A stretch of 24,943 nt of DNA, from NCBI GenBank assembly GCA_011391285.1, contig JAABQU010000224.1:1-24943 (forward strand). The letters are read 5' to 3'. The notes under the pieces are model-generated. The model was not told the origin of the DNA. It did not search any database and saw only the letters and a list, made by a program, of their open reading frames with translations. Source of the stretch: Thiobacillus sp. GTDB lineage: Bacteria > Pseudomonadota > Gammaproteobacteria > Burkholderiales > Thiobacillaceae. The translations under genes were made by a program, and so were the position numbers. Positions within the stretch are counted from its first letter, which is position 1; each line of letters starts with the position of its first letter. This document shows positions 16,310-23,840 of this stretch, in pieces.

Positions 16310-17467
16310 ATGGCCAACGGCGGGCTGCAGGTGCCGCCGCCGCTGTCGCTCTACATCCATTTGCCGTGGTGCGTGAAGAAATGCCCGTACTGCGACTTCA
16401 ATTCGCACGCCGCGCAAGGCATACCCGAAGCCGCCTACATCGATTCGCTGCTGCTCGATCTGGAGCGCGCGCTGCCCGACATCTGGGGGCGCAGGATCCA
16501 TAGCGTATTTTTCGGCGGCGGCACGCCCAGCCTGTTTTCGGCGGAGGGAATCGATCGCATCCTGACCGGCGTTCGCACGTTGACTCAGTTGTTGCCGAGC
16601 GCGGAAATCACGCTCGAAGCCAATCCCGGTACGGTCGAAGCGGCCAAATTCGCGGGTTTTCGCGAAGCGGGCGTGACCCGCGTGTCGCTTGGCATCCAGA
16701 GCTTCAACCCGCGCCACCTGCAGGTGCTCGGGCGCATCCACGACGCCAGCGAAGCGCGCCGCGCAGCCGAACTCGCTGCCACCCATTTCGATACCTTCAA
16801 CCTCGACCTGATGTATGCCTTGCCGGGGCAGACGCTGGCTGAGGCGCTGTCCGATATCGAAATCGCGCTGAGCTTCCAGCCGCCGCACCTGTCGGCCTAT
16901 CACCTCACGCTCGAACCCAACACGCCATTCGGCCACACTGCACCGCCCAACCTGCCTGACGACGATCTTGCGGCCGACATGCAGCAGGCGATCGAGGCAC
17001 GGCTGACCGAGGGCGGCATGCAGCACTACGAAACTTCAGCCTACGCGCGACCGAATCATGCCAGCCGCCACAACCTCAACTACTGGCAGTTCGGCGACTA
17101 CCTCGGCATCGGTGCCGGCGCGCATTCCAAGCTCAGCTTCCACGACCGCATCCTGCGCCAGATGCGCACCAAGCACCCGCAGCAATACATGGACGCAGTG
17201 AAAGCGGGTACGCACATCGCCGATGTCCGCACCCTCACGCGCGCCGACCTGCCGTTCGAGTTCATGATGAACGCCCTGCGTCTCAACCAGGGCGTGCCAG
17301 CCGCGCTGTTCGAGGAACGCACGGGTCTGCCACTGATGGTTTGCAAGTCCGCTCTGGAGTTGGCGCGGTCGCGTGGCCTGCTTGAGCTTGACGCCGCCCG
17401 GCTTGAACCGACGCTGCGGGGGCAGCACTTCTTGAACGATCTGCTGGGATTGTTTTTGGCGGGTTAG
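16310..17467 (+). CDS. hemW: Radical SAM haem chaperone HemW
   Basis: A 385-residue radical SAM protein with the 4Fe-4S motif C21-VKK-C25-PY-C28 followed by Asp-Phe. True HemN coproporphyrinogen oxidases have a fourth Cys two residues on (CxC); Phe30 here marks the HemW type, which binds haem and delivers it to respiratory proteins. Other family blocks are FFGGGTPSLFS, LEANPGTVE, RVSLGIQSF, FNLDLMYALPGQT and LGIGAGAHS. ATG 16310 lies 13 bases after rdgB; an in-frame TTG at 16289 would overlap rdgB by 8 bases and cannot be excluded. Neither has a clear ribosome site. Older annotations would call it an oxygen-independent coproporphyrinogen oxidase-like protein. Confidence 0.93.
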   Translation: MANGGLQVPPPLSLYIHLPWCVKKCPYCDFNSHAAQGIPEAAYIDSLLLDLERALPDIWGRRIHSVFFGGGTPSLFSAEGIDRILTGVRTLTQLLPSAEITLEANPGTVEAAKFAGFREAGVTRVSLGIQSFNPRHLQVLGRIHDASEARRAAELAATHFDTFNLDLMYALPGQTLAEALSDIEIALSFQPPHLSAYHLTLEPNTPFGHTAPPNLPDDDLAADMQQAIEARLTEGGMQHYETSAYARPNHASRHNLNYWQFGDYLGIGAGAHSKLSFHDRILRQMRTKHPQQYMDAVKAGTHIADVRTLTRADLPFEFMMNALRLNQGVPAALFEERTGLPLMVCKSALELARSRGLLELDAARLEPTLRGQHFLNDLLGLFLAG

Positions 17468-17535
17468 CTGGGATTTGACGGGTGGCGTCTGAGCGGGGAT
17501 GAGAGCCAGCCTGCGACGATCACTATCGCAGAGGT

Positions 17536-17622
17536 CCGCTTGCTCGTTCAGCGCGCAAGGACGGTAATCAATCGATTAATCCGGACAAGGCGTGAGGCTG
17601 CCCTTCTAACCGCTTGCTCGTT
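17536..17622. repeat. Short direct repeat downstream of hemW
   Basis: CCGCTTGCTCGTT occurs at 17536-17548 and again at 17610-17622, 74 bases apart, in the 200-base convergent gap between hemW and the PilZ-like gene. Between the copies is an AT-rich inverted element TAATC-AATC-GATTA. No gene is supported here and no terminator with a T tract is seen. Confidence 0.4.
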
Positions 17623-17667
17623 TTGGCAGGCAATGTCTGGCACCGCTGAATCGCGCCGATGGCGCCG

Positions 17668-19179
17668 TCATGCCGCTGCCGCAAATTGTTCCCGGCTCAG
17701 CACCTCCACCCCCACCCTTACCCAACGCTCATGGCTTTCGTGCACCTCGCCCAGGCGCAGACGATAGATGTCATCGCCATCACGCAACATCATCTGTGCC
17801 CCTGTCCGGTAATGGGTCTGAGGCATGAGCAGATTGCTCTCGCCCAGTTCCGCATCGCCTATCGGCAGGAGCACTGCATGGGTCGGTGTCCTGGCTGCAT
17901 CCGCTTCAGGGGCGAAGCTGATTTCGACCCGTCTGGGGTGGCGCGACAGGCGTTGCGCGCCGACCAGAAGCTGGTTACCCGCATTCTGGTTCCATCGTAT
18001 CGCCAGCAGTTGCCAGCCGCTTACTGACGGATTGCTGCTGACGGCAACCAGCCTGCCGTGCGGCATGACGGTGGATTCCTCGAGACTGAAACCCATGCCT
18101 TCGTTGCTCTCGTCACGCAGGGTCCAGTGCTCCAATCCCTGGTGTGGCCTGCCAAGCTCAGAGCCGAGCAGGGAGGCCAGAATATTGCCGATGCCGGATG
18201 CAACCCATACCCGTCCAAAGCGCGGCATGCGCTGACGGCTACGGCGCAGGACGCCACGCGACATCAGGTCGGCAATCTGGCGAGGAAGGCCGTCCTCATC
18301 CTCCGCGTTCGACTGCGGGTCGATCGATTGCAGGTGTTCGACCAGTGGGGTCAGATCAAAGTAGCGCAGCTGCTCGCCAGTCGGCTGTTTGTCATCCAGA
18401 GCAAACCCTCCTTCATGGACCGACAGGTCGATGGCATGGGTAGGGTGACCGGACTCGAAGCTCGACTGCGGCAGCGGCAGGTCGGCAAAGCTTTCGAACA
18501 TCTGGGCGATCGCCTCGATTTCCTGGATTGTGTAGCCGTTCGGATTCGTCAAGCCGAGCAGGACCGCAAGGGAAAACTCGCGCGCGCAGCTGGTCGGGCG
18601 GGCGTTCAGCATGACGGTGTCTCTGGCGTAGCCGTGCCGCTCGGCCAGATGGTAGATCTTGTGCACGCGATGCCAGACGACAGGGCTTGGACGCTTCGAG
18701 TGATGGCACTCCCAGCGCATTGCCAGGCCGGCATAGCGCAGGGCACGGGTGGCGATTTCTGCGCGCATCGGCTTCAGTTCGGAACGGGCTGGCCCCTTGT
18801 AGGCGTGCTTCAGCATGTTGGCCCACGACGCGGCGAGAAGCGACCAGAACGCCAGGGACTCGCGCCACAAGGCCTGGCTTGCCAGGTGGAACGATGCCTG
18901 GCTGCTCACACGCATGTAGTGTTCGACGATACGGAACTGTAGCGGCAGTCCGGCTTCCTCGATCGCCATAAGCATCTTGAGACGCTCGGAATTGGTCTCG
19001 ACATTGCCGGCGTTGAATCGCTCCAGTCCCTCGACCAGAGCATGATGGGTTTCGTAGTCGAATTCCACAGGCAGTGCTTCCAGCCACTTTTGGACGGCCA
19101 CGACGGACTCGAATGGCGATCCGTCCCCGCCTTTTCGGCGGCGGACGAGGGTGCCCAACTTTTCAAACAGAGAGGTCAT
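17668..19179 (-). CDS. Unknown protein with PilZ-like signature
   Basis: A 503-residue soluble protein I do not recognise by name. Residues 1-250 look helical, with many Trp, His and Leu (for example LAFWSLLAASWANMLKHAYKG, 109-129). The C-terminal half contains RSRQR (313-317) and, 38 residues later, RDESNEG (355-361), which fits the cyclic-di-GMP-binding PilZ pattern RxxxR followed by D/NxSxxG, here with predicted beta strands after it (RLVAVSSN, WQLLAIRWNQ). The end (YRLRLGEVHESHERWVRVGVEVLS) is also strand-like. A c-di-GMP effector is therefore plausible but unproven. ATG at 19179. It stands alone between two gene-poor gaps of 200 and 343 bases. Confidence 0.7.
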   Translation of the reverse strand: MTSLFEKLGTLVRRRKGGDGSPFESVVAVQKWLEALPVEFDYETHHALVEGLERFNAGNVETNSERLKMLMAIEEAGLPLQFRIVEHYMRVSSQASFHLASQALWRESLAFWSLLAASWANMLKHAYKGPARSELKPMRAEIATRALRYAGLAMRWECHHSKRPSPVVWHRVHKIYHLAERHGYARDTVMLNARPTSCAREFSLAVLLGLTNPNGYTIQEIEAIAQMFESFADLPLPQSSFESGHPTHAIDLSVHEGGFALDDKQPTGEQLRYFDLTPLVEHLQSIDPQSNAEDEDGLPRQIADLMSRGVLRRSRQRMPRFGRVWVASGIGNILASLLGSELGRPHQGLEHWTLRDESNEGMGFSLEESTVMPHGRLVAVSSNPSVSGWQLLAIRWNQNAGNQLLVGAQRLSRHPRRVEISFAPEADAARTPTHAVLLPIGDAELGESNLLMPQTHYRTGAQMMLRDGDDIYRLRLGEVHESHERWVRVGVEVLSREQFAAAA

Positions 19180-19522
19180 TCCAGGCTTCGGGTTGGTACG
19201 GTTGACCTATCACAAGCACCATTCATGCCATCGTGGGTATTCCGTCCCCCCCTTGCGAATGTCGGTCAGACCGGAGGGTGTCCGCTACGGAAGGCAATCC
19301 GCAAAGCAATCTTGATGAAATTTCGTCGAGGCGCGACGAAGCGCTGCCAAGCGGGGTCCTGTCCCATCCATGCTTGAAGAAAATTTGAAGCGCGCTCATC
19401 TCCCCATGTTCGTCAAAAACCGACTGATAGCGGGGGCGATTCATCGCAGTCGAAACCGGCCACGCCAAACGGTGTTTGCCGACGTGCCGGCCACGCCATC
19501 TGCGACGGGCATCACCCTTCGC
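19180..19522. other. 343-base gap without a supported gene
   Basis: Lies upstream of the PilZ-like gene and downstream of the RluF-like gene. It should contain the PilZ-like gene's promoter, but none stands out. A 12-bp direct repeat, CCGGCCACGCCA, occurs at 19456-19467 and 19487-19498, with a short CAAAC/GTTTG hairpin (19465-19477) between. An 81-codon minus-strand frame (19223-19468) has no recognisable features. The look is of degraded sequence, possibly an old mobile-element scar, but nothing identifies one. Confidence 0.4.
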
Positions 19523-20257
19523 TCAAAATCGCTCATCCTCGAGCAAATAGCGCCACTGCCCGGGTGGCAGTTTTCCCAGCGGCACGCGGCCGAGGCGGAT
19601 GCGTTTGATCGACAGGACCTGCAGGCCGACGGCCTCGCACAGGTGGGCGATCTGCCCGGGCTGGGCCCCTTTCAGCGCCACCCGCAGGCGGGTTTCGTTT
19701 TGCCAGCTGACCTTGATGGCGGGCGGGGTTTTGCCCCGGTAGGGAATGCCCCGGTTCAGGCGCTTGAGCCCATTCGGGGCCAGTTCCCCTGCGACCTCGA
19801 CGACGACTTCGTGCTCCAGGGTGGCGGCGTCTTCCGTCAGCTTGCGCGCGATGCGCCAGTCCTGGGTGAACACGACGAGGCCGCTGGCGCCGGTCTCCAG
19901 CGGCACGCAGTCGGTAAGCTGGGCGAAATGCTTTTTCAGCGGGCGCAGGCCGGAAATGTCCCCGGTCCAGAGGTTGGAGGCTTCGAGAAGTTGCGCGGTG
20001 GGCGGGCCGCTCTGGTTGTCACCCTGAAGCGTGTGATAGCCGGGCGGCTTGTGCAGCAGCAGGGTGACGGGTTCGGTCTGGCCGAGGTCGGCCCCGGGGT
20101 CGATTTCGATGCGTTGATCGGTGACGCGGAACTGCGGTTCCTCGACCACGACGCCATCCACCCTGACCCAGCCGCCGGTGATGAACTGCTCGGCCTCGCG
20201 CCGGGAGCAGCCTTGCAACTCGGCGACGCGTTTGGCAAGGCGGACGGGTTCGGTCAT
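19523..20257 (-). CDS. RsuA/RluF-type rRNA pseudouridine synthase homologue, altered active site
   Basis: A 244-residue protein with an N-terminal S4 RNA-binding domain (RLAKRVAELQGCSRREAEQFI, 6-26) and an RsuA/RluF-like catalytic fold: LLLHKPPGYHT (67-76), GDISGLRPLKK, SGLVVFTQD (125-133) and the C-terminal LCEAVGLQVLSIKRIRLGRVPLGKLPPGQWR. Family enzymes isomerise uridine in rRNA using an Asp in GRLDxxTxGL. Here that block reads VPLETGASGL, putting Glu121 where the catalytic Asp should be. Activity is thus doubtful and it may only bind RNA. An open frame continues to 20389, but ATG 20257 begins the S4 domain. It is divergent from the dienelactone-hydrolase-like gene. Confidence 0.88.
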   Translation of the reverse strand: MTEPVRLAKRVAELQGCSRREAEQFITGGWVRVDGVVVEEPQFRVTDQRIEIDPGADLGQTEPVTLLLHKPPGYHTLQGDNQSGPPTAQLLEASNLWTGDISGLRPLKKHFAQLTDCVPLETGASGLVVFTQDWRIARKLTEDAATLEHEVVVEVAGELAPNGLKRLNRGIPYRGKTPPAIKVSWQNETRLRVALKGAQPGQIAHLCEAVGLQVLSIKRIRLGRVPLGKLPPGQWRYLLEDERF

Positions 20258-20348
20258 GGCAGGCGGGTCGGGTTGGGGGTCGAGCCGCGAGTTTACGCCG
20301 GACTGGCCGGGCATAGAGCAGGGGCACATGGCCGTGATGGGAATGCGG

Positions 20349-20378
20349 TTGTTAATGCGCGTGCCGGCGCGGTATGCT
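20349..20378 (+). promoter_or_regulatory. Sigma-70 type promoter of the secreted hydrolase gene
   Basis: TTGTTA (20349-20354) and TATGCT (20373-20378) are separated by 18 bases; each matches four of six consensus positions. The start of transcription would fall near 20385, about 47 bases before the ATG at 20432, which has a GGAG ribosome site at 20422-20425. A GATCC/GGATC inverted repeat (20383-20387, 20396-20400) lies in the leader. Confidence 0.5.
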
Positions 20379-20431
20379 TTTGGATCCAATCAATCGGATC
20401 GCCTCGCGATCGCTTCCTCCCGGAGATGCCC

Positions 20432-21214
20432 ATGAAAACTGCACTTGCGTTGTCATTGTTGTTTTTCACCTCGTCCGCCCTCGCCGCCGTGATCGGCAAG
20501 GACGTCAGCTACAAGGCCGGCGACACCGAGATGAAGGGCTATCTTGCGTATGACGATGCCGTGAAAGGCAAGCGCGCCGGGGTGCTGGTGGTGCCGGAGT
20601 GGTGGGGTGCCAATGACTACGCGAAAAAGCGCGCGCGCATGCTGGCCAGCGAAGGCTATGTGGTGCTGGTGGTCGACATGTACGGCAACGGCCAGGTCGC
20701 CGACAACCCGAAGGATGCCGGCGCGCTGGCGGGCAGCGTGAACAAGAATCCGCCGCTGGCCTACGCCCGCTTCGACGCCGCGCGCAGCTTCCTCGACAAG
20801 CAGCCCAACGTGAAGAAGGGCGAGATCGCCGCATTGGGCTACTGCTTCGGCGGCGGCGTGGTGCTCAACATGGCGCGTTCCGGCATGCCGATCAAGGCGG
20901 GCGTCAGCTACCACGGCGTGCTGGCAACCGACATGTCGGTCAAGCCGGGCGACATCAAGGTGAAGCTGCGCGTCTTCCACGGCGAGGCCGATCCCATCGT
21001 GCCGCCGGAGCAGGTCGAAGCGTTCAAGACTGAAATGGACAACGCAAAGGCCGACTACATGTTCGTGTCCTACCCCGGCGTGAAGCACACCTTCACCAAC
21101 CGCGAGGCCGACAGCTACGCCGCGCAGTTCGGCCTGCCGCTCAAATACGACAACGCCGCCGACAACGATTCGTGGACGCGCACGCTGGAGTTCCTCAAGG
21201 CGACGCTCCAGTAA
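20432..21214 (+). CDS. Secreted dienelactone hydrolase family protein
   Basis: A 260-residue alpha/beta hydrolase with a clear Sec signal peptide (MKTALALSLLFFTSSALAA, cleavage near 18-19), so it acts in the periplasm. The catalytic triad is readable: Cys in GYCFGGG, Asp in HGEADPIVPPE and His in GVKHTFTN. The substrate pocket markers PEWWGAND and DMYGNG are typical of the family. Dienelactone hydrolase proper acts in chloroaromatic breakdown, but secreted homologues such as this have no fixed substrate; no aromatic-degradation genes are nearby. ATG 20432 is preferred over 20426 because of GGAG spacing. Its stop overlaps the FolE-like ATG as TAATG. Confidence 0.9.
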   Translation: MKTALALSLLFFTSSALAAVIGKDVSYKAGDTEMKGYLAYDDAVKGKRAGVLVVPEWWGANDYAKKRARMLASEGYVVLVVDMYGNGQVADNPKDAGALAGSVNKNPPLAYARFDAARSFLDKQPNVKKGEIAALGYCFGGGVVLNMARSGMPIKAGVSYHGVLATDMSVKPGDIKVKLRVFHGEADPIVPPEQVEAFKTEMDNAKADYMFVSYPGVKHTFTNREADSYAAQFGLPLKYDNAADNDSWTRTLEFLKATLQ

Positions 21215-21861
21215 TGGCCGACGCCTGCGACCATGACGGTTGTCACGCGCCGCACGGCAGTGGCAGCCTCGGCATTCCACAGGTCGGCGCATTCGATCCG
21301 GCCGCCTTCGAACAGGCGGTGAACGCCATGTTGGTGGCCTGCGGCATTGCGCCGGACTCGGTGCACACCGGGCGCACCGCCGAACGGGTACGCGAGTTGT
21401 GGCAAAAGCGCCTGCTCGGTGGCTATGCGATCGAACCCGCCGCGGCCCTAGGCGAAGGGTTTGACGACGATCGCGACGACATGGTGGTGGTGCGCGGCAT
21501 CGCGGTGCACGGCGTCTGTCCACACCATCTGGTGCCGTTTCGCGGGGTGGCGCACGTGGCCTACATTCCAGGCGGGCGGCTGCACGGCTTCGGCCGCATT
21601 GCGCGCATGGTCGACGCCATCGGGCATCGCTTCACCTATCAGGAATGGATGACGCGCGACATCGCCGAGGCGCTGGTGACGCACGGCCAGGCCCAAGGCG
21701 CGGCGTGCATCATCGAGGCCGAGCAGCTGTGCCTGCTCCTGGGCGAAGACCGCCGCGGCGACGAGCGTGTGGTCACCCAGGCCTTCACCGGATGCTTCCG
21801 CGACAGCGACCAGTTGCGCAACGAGTTCCTGCGCGCGGTTTCGCACAGCGCGCTCGGCTAG
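21214..21861 (+). CDS. Divergent GTP cyclohydrolase I (FolE-like) protein
   Basis: A 215-residue FolE-fold protein. Zinc-site residues of FolE are kept: VCPHHL (Cys102, His104, His105) and Cys173. QE (143-144) of the substrate site is also kept, as are RIARMV and the closing NEFLRAV. However, an ungapped comparison from memory with E. coli FolE shows GLSK replaced by GFGR, the catalytic His179 replaced by Gln171, and Arg185 replaced by Gly177. The N-terminus has an unusual CDHDGCHAPH segment that could bind metal. It may be an FolE paralogue with changed or lost activity, or a true enzyme of a divergent branch. The start overlaps the upstream hydrolase as TAATG. Confidence 0.85.
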   Translation: MADACDHDGCHAPHGSGSLGIPQVGAFDPAAFEQAVNAMLVACGIAPDSVHTGRTAERVRELWQKRLLGGYAIEPAAALGEGFDDDRDDMVVVRGIAVHGVCPHHLVPFRGVAHVAYIPGGRLHGFGRIARMVDAIGHRFTYQEWMTRDIAEALVTHGQAQGAACIIEAEQLCLLLGEDRRGDERVVTQAFTGCFRDSDQLRNEFLRAVSHSALG

Positions 21862-21890
21862 GCGCGTTTCCCGTGAGCGAGGACCGGCCC

Positions 21891-22244
21891 ATGAACCTCA
21901 CCCTGCACGGGAAATCGGTCGACATCCGTCTGACCCACGCAGCCGAGGCTGCGCTGGCGCGGCGCGACAGCCCGCTGGTGGCCGAAATGGAGCTGCTGTT
22001 TTCCTGCCTGCTGAGGAAGCGCGTGCTGTTCGGCGAGGCGCTGGCGGGGGCAAACCCGGTCAACGACCGCCTGGCCGTCCGCTTCCGACCTATCATGACG
22101 CGCCACTGCAATGTGTCGGACAACGACGGCCCGCCGCCGTCCGACGACTTCCCCATCGCCAATCCGCGCCCCTATGTGCCCAACTGGCTGCGCATCGATT
22201 TCCGGCGCGGCGAATGGGTGGGCGAGTTCGGTTATGCGGACTGA
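21891..22244 (+). CDS. Hypothetical protein, 117 residues
   Basis: I do not recognise a family. ATG 21891 has a GAGGA ribosome site (21879-21883) at good spacing, 29 bases after the FolE-like gene and in the same direction, so it is probably the third gene of that unit. The protein reads as a soluble globular domain: an N-terminal strand pair (NLTLHGKSVDIRLTHAAEAAL), a helix MELLFSCLLRKRVLF, a Pro/Asp-rich loop NDGPPPSDDFP and a C-terminal YVPNWLRIDFRRGEWVGEFGY. Two Cys and two His are scattered, with no clear metal motif. No signal peptide or membrane segment. Confidence 0.75.
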   Translation: MNLTLHGKSVDIRLTHAAEAALARRDSPLVAEMELLFSCLLRKRVLFGEALAGANPVNDRLAVRFRPIMTRHCNVSDNDGPPPSDDFPIANPRPYVPNWLRIDFRRGEWVGEFGYAD

Positions 22245-22311
22245 AGTGGCAGTCGACTGAACCCCGGGCCGGTGCGGCTGTCCGATTCGTGACCGCGTCC
22301 ATTGATAACCC

Positions 22312-22785
22312 ATGAGCCCCTCCCATCACCTCCGCCCGCGCACGCTGATCCTGCCGCCCGCGCCGTACGCCGCCGCGCTGCTGGGCGGCTGGTGGCTCGA
22401 CCGCAATGTGTCGGCGCTGCCGCTCGACTGGGGCGCGGCGACGCGGCCGCTGGGCTGGCTGCTGGTGGGAATCGGACTGATGCTGATGGTGTGGACGCTG
22501 GTGACCTTTCAGCGCCACCGCACCACGGTCAACCCCTACAGGGCAGCGTCGACCCTTTGCACAGGCGGGCCGTTCCGCTTCAGCCGCAACCCGATCTATG
22601 TCGGTGACTGGTTCATCCTGGGCGGCGGCTCGCTGCTGCTGGCAACGCTGTGGCCGTTGCTGTTCGCGCCGCTGATCTGGGCGATGCTGCGCTATGGGGT
22701 GATCCGTCACGAGGAAGCCCATCTGGAAGCGCGCTTCGGCGACGAGTACAGTGCCTACAGAACCCGGGTGCGGCGCTGGCTATGA
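22312..22785 (+). CDS. Isoprenylcysteine carboxyl methyltransferase-like membrane protein
   Basis: A 157-residue integral membrane protein with three or four hydrophobic segments (about 15-33, 45-65 and 100-126). The C-terminal half has the ICMT/PEMT signature: GPFRFSRNPIYVGDWF, then EEAHLEARFGDEYSAYRTRVRRW, which forms the SAM-binding side in family members. Bacterial homologues methylate small lipophilic or unknown substrates; true prenylated proteins are not expected here. Its stop overlaps the next gene as ATGA, linking it to a lipoprotein hydrolase related to phospholipid-cleaving enzymes, so a membrane-lipid role is possible but inferred. Confidence 0.85.
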   Translation: MSPSHHLRPRTLILPPAPYAAALLGGWWLDRNVSALPLDWGAATRPLGWLLVGIGLMLMVWTLVTFQRHRTTVNPYRAASTLCTGGPFRFSRNPIYVGDWFILGGGSLLLATLWPLLFAPLIWAMLRYGVIRHEEAHLEARFGDEYSAYRTRVRRWL

Positions 22786-23840
22786 GGACGCATGCGGCCT
22801 GGCTGGCGGTCGGCGTGCTGGGACTGCTGGCAGGCTGCGCCGGGCTGCAGCAGAATCCCTATTACGACCCGGCCAAGCCGCACCATACGCCTGCCGGCTT
22901 CCGCAACCCGGATCCCGGCGCACAAAAGGCTGGAGGGTTCTGGCGCTGGCAGTATGAGCGTCGCCTGGCAGGGCTGCCGAAGCCCCCTGACCCCGCGCAC
23001 CGGGACTGGCGCGTCACCCCCAATCTGGCGCTGCTGACCGCGCCCGCCGGCAATCCGGGCGTGACCTGGATCGGTCACGCCACGTTGCTGGTGCGGCTGG
23101 GCGGGCTCAACGTACTGACAGATCCGCATTTTTCCGAGCGCGCCTCACCGGTGGGCTTCGCCGGGCCGAAGCGCTACCAGCCGCCCGGGGTGGCGCTGGA
23201 CGAACTGCCGGAGATCCATGCCGTGGTGATCTCGCACAGTCACTACGACCACCTCGATGTCGACAGCGTGCGCCAGTTGCATGCACGCAGCGGCGGCGCG
23301 CTGCGATTCTTCGTCCCGCTGGGTTTGAAGCCCTGGTTTGCCGAGCTTGGCATCGACAATGTGACCGAGCTCGACTGGTGGGAACACGTCGAGTTGGGCG
23401 GCGTGCGCTTCACCCTCACTCCGGCGCAGCACTGGAGCGCGCGCGGCCTGTTTGACCGCAACCAGACGCTGTGGGGCGGCTGGGCGATCCAGGCATCGGA
23501 CTTCAATTTCTTCTTTGCCGGCGATACCGGTTATTCGGCGGATTTCGTGCAGATCCGCCGCCGTCTCGGGCCGTTCGACCTCGCGGCGATTCCCATCGGC
23601 GCCTATGAGCCGCGCTGGTTCATGCGGGTACAGCACGTCGATCCGGCGGAGGCGCTGCGCATCCATCAGGACCTGGGCGCCCGCCAGTCGCTGGGCGTGC
23701 ACTGGGGCACCTTCGAAATGTCCGACGAGGCGCTCGACGTGCCGCCGCGCGAACTGGCTGCGGCGCGCCGCGAGGCGGGCATGAGCGAGAACGAGTTCTT
23801 CGTGCTGCGGGCGGGCGAGACCCGGCTGATCAACAACTAG
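22782..23840 (+). CDS. Metallo-beta-lactamase-fold lipoprotein (UlaG/NAPE-PLD-like)
   Basis: A 352-residue hydrolase with a lipoprotein signal ending LLAGC (Cys19), so it is probably anchored in the outer or inner membrane facing the periplasm. The metal-binding motif HSHYDH (152-157) is followed by LTPAQHWSAR, FFFAGDTGYS (bridging Asp) and a late His in VHWGTFEMSDE, as in COG2220 and NAPE-phospholipase D-like proteins. WIGHATLLVRLGGLNVLTDPHFSERASPV is the characteristic family block. ATG 22782 overlaps the preceding stop as ATGA. The gene ends 11 bases inside the convergent tatD. The natural substrate is unknown; phospholipid-type amides are one possibility. Confidence 0.92.
   Translation: MRTHAAWLAVGVLGLLAGCAGLQQNPYYDPAKPHHTPAGFRNPDPGAQKAGGFWRWQYERRLAGLPKPPDPAHRDWRVTPNLALLTAPAGNPGVTWIGHATLLVRLGGLNVLTDPHFSERASPVGFAGPKRYQPPGVALDELPEIHAVVISHSHYDHLDVDSVRQLHARSGGALRFFVPLGLKPWFAELGIDNVTELDWWEHVELGGVRFTLTPAQHWSARGLFDRNQTLWGGWAIQASDFNFFFAGDTGYSADFVQIRRRLGPFDLAAIPIGAYEPRWFMRVQHVDPAEALRIHQDLGARQSLGVHWGTFEMSDEALDVPPRELAAARREAGMSENEFFVLRAGETRLINN

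Noticed and set aside
17540..17767. 75-codon plus-strand frame after hemW
   Set aside because: Overlaps the end of the PilZ-like gene on the other strand, Ser/Arg/Thr-rich, no start signal.
19223..19468. 81-codon minus-strand frame, possibly a small gene or insertion-sequence remnant
   Set aside because: No ribosome site, motif or recognisable homology; the resemblance to mobile-element ends was only an impression.
20258..20389. 44-residue N-terminal extension of the RluF-like protein
   Set aside because: It precedes the S4 domain, has no family match and would cross the divergent promoter.
22250..22259. 10-bp palindrome CAGTCGACTG before the ICMT-like gene
   Set aside because: Short palindromes of this size are common in GC-rich DNA and nothing else supports a function.
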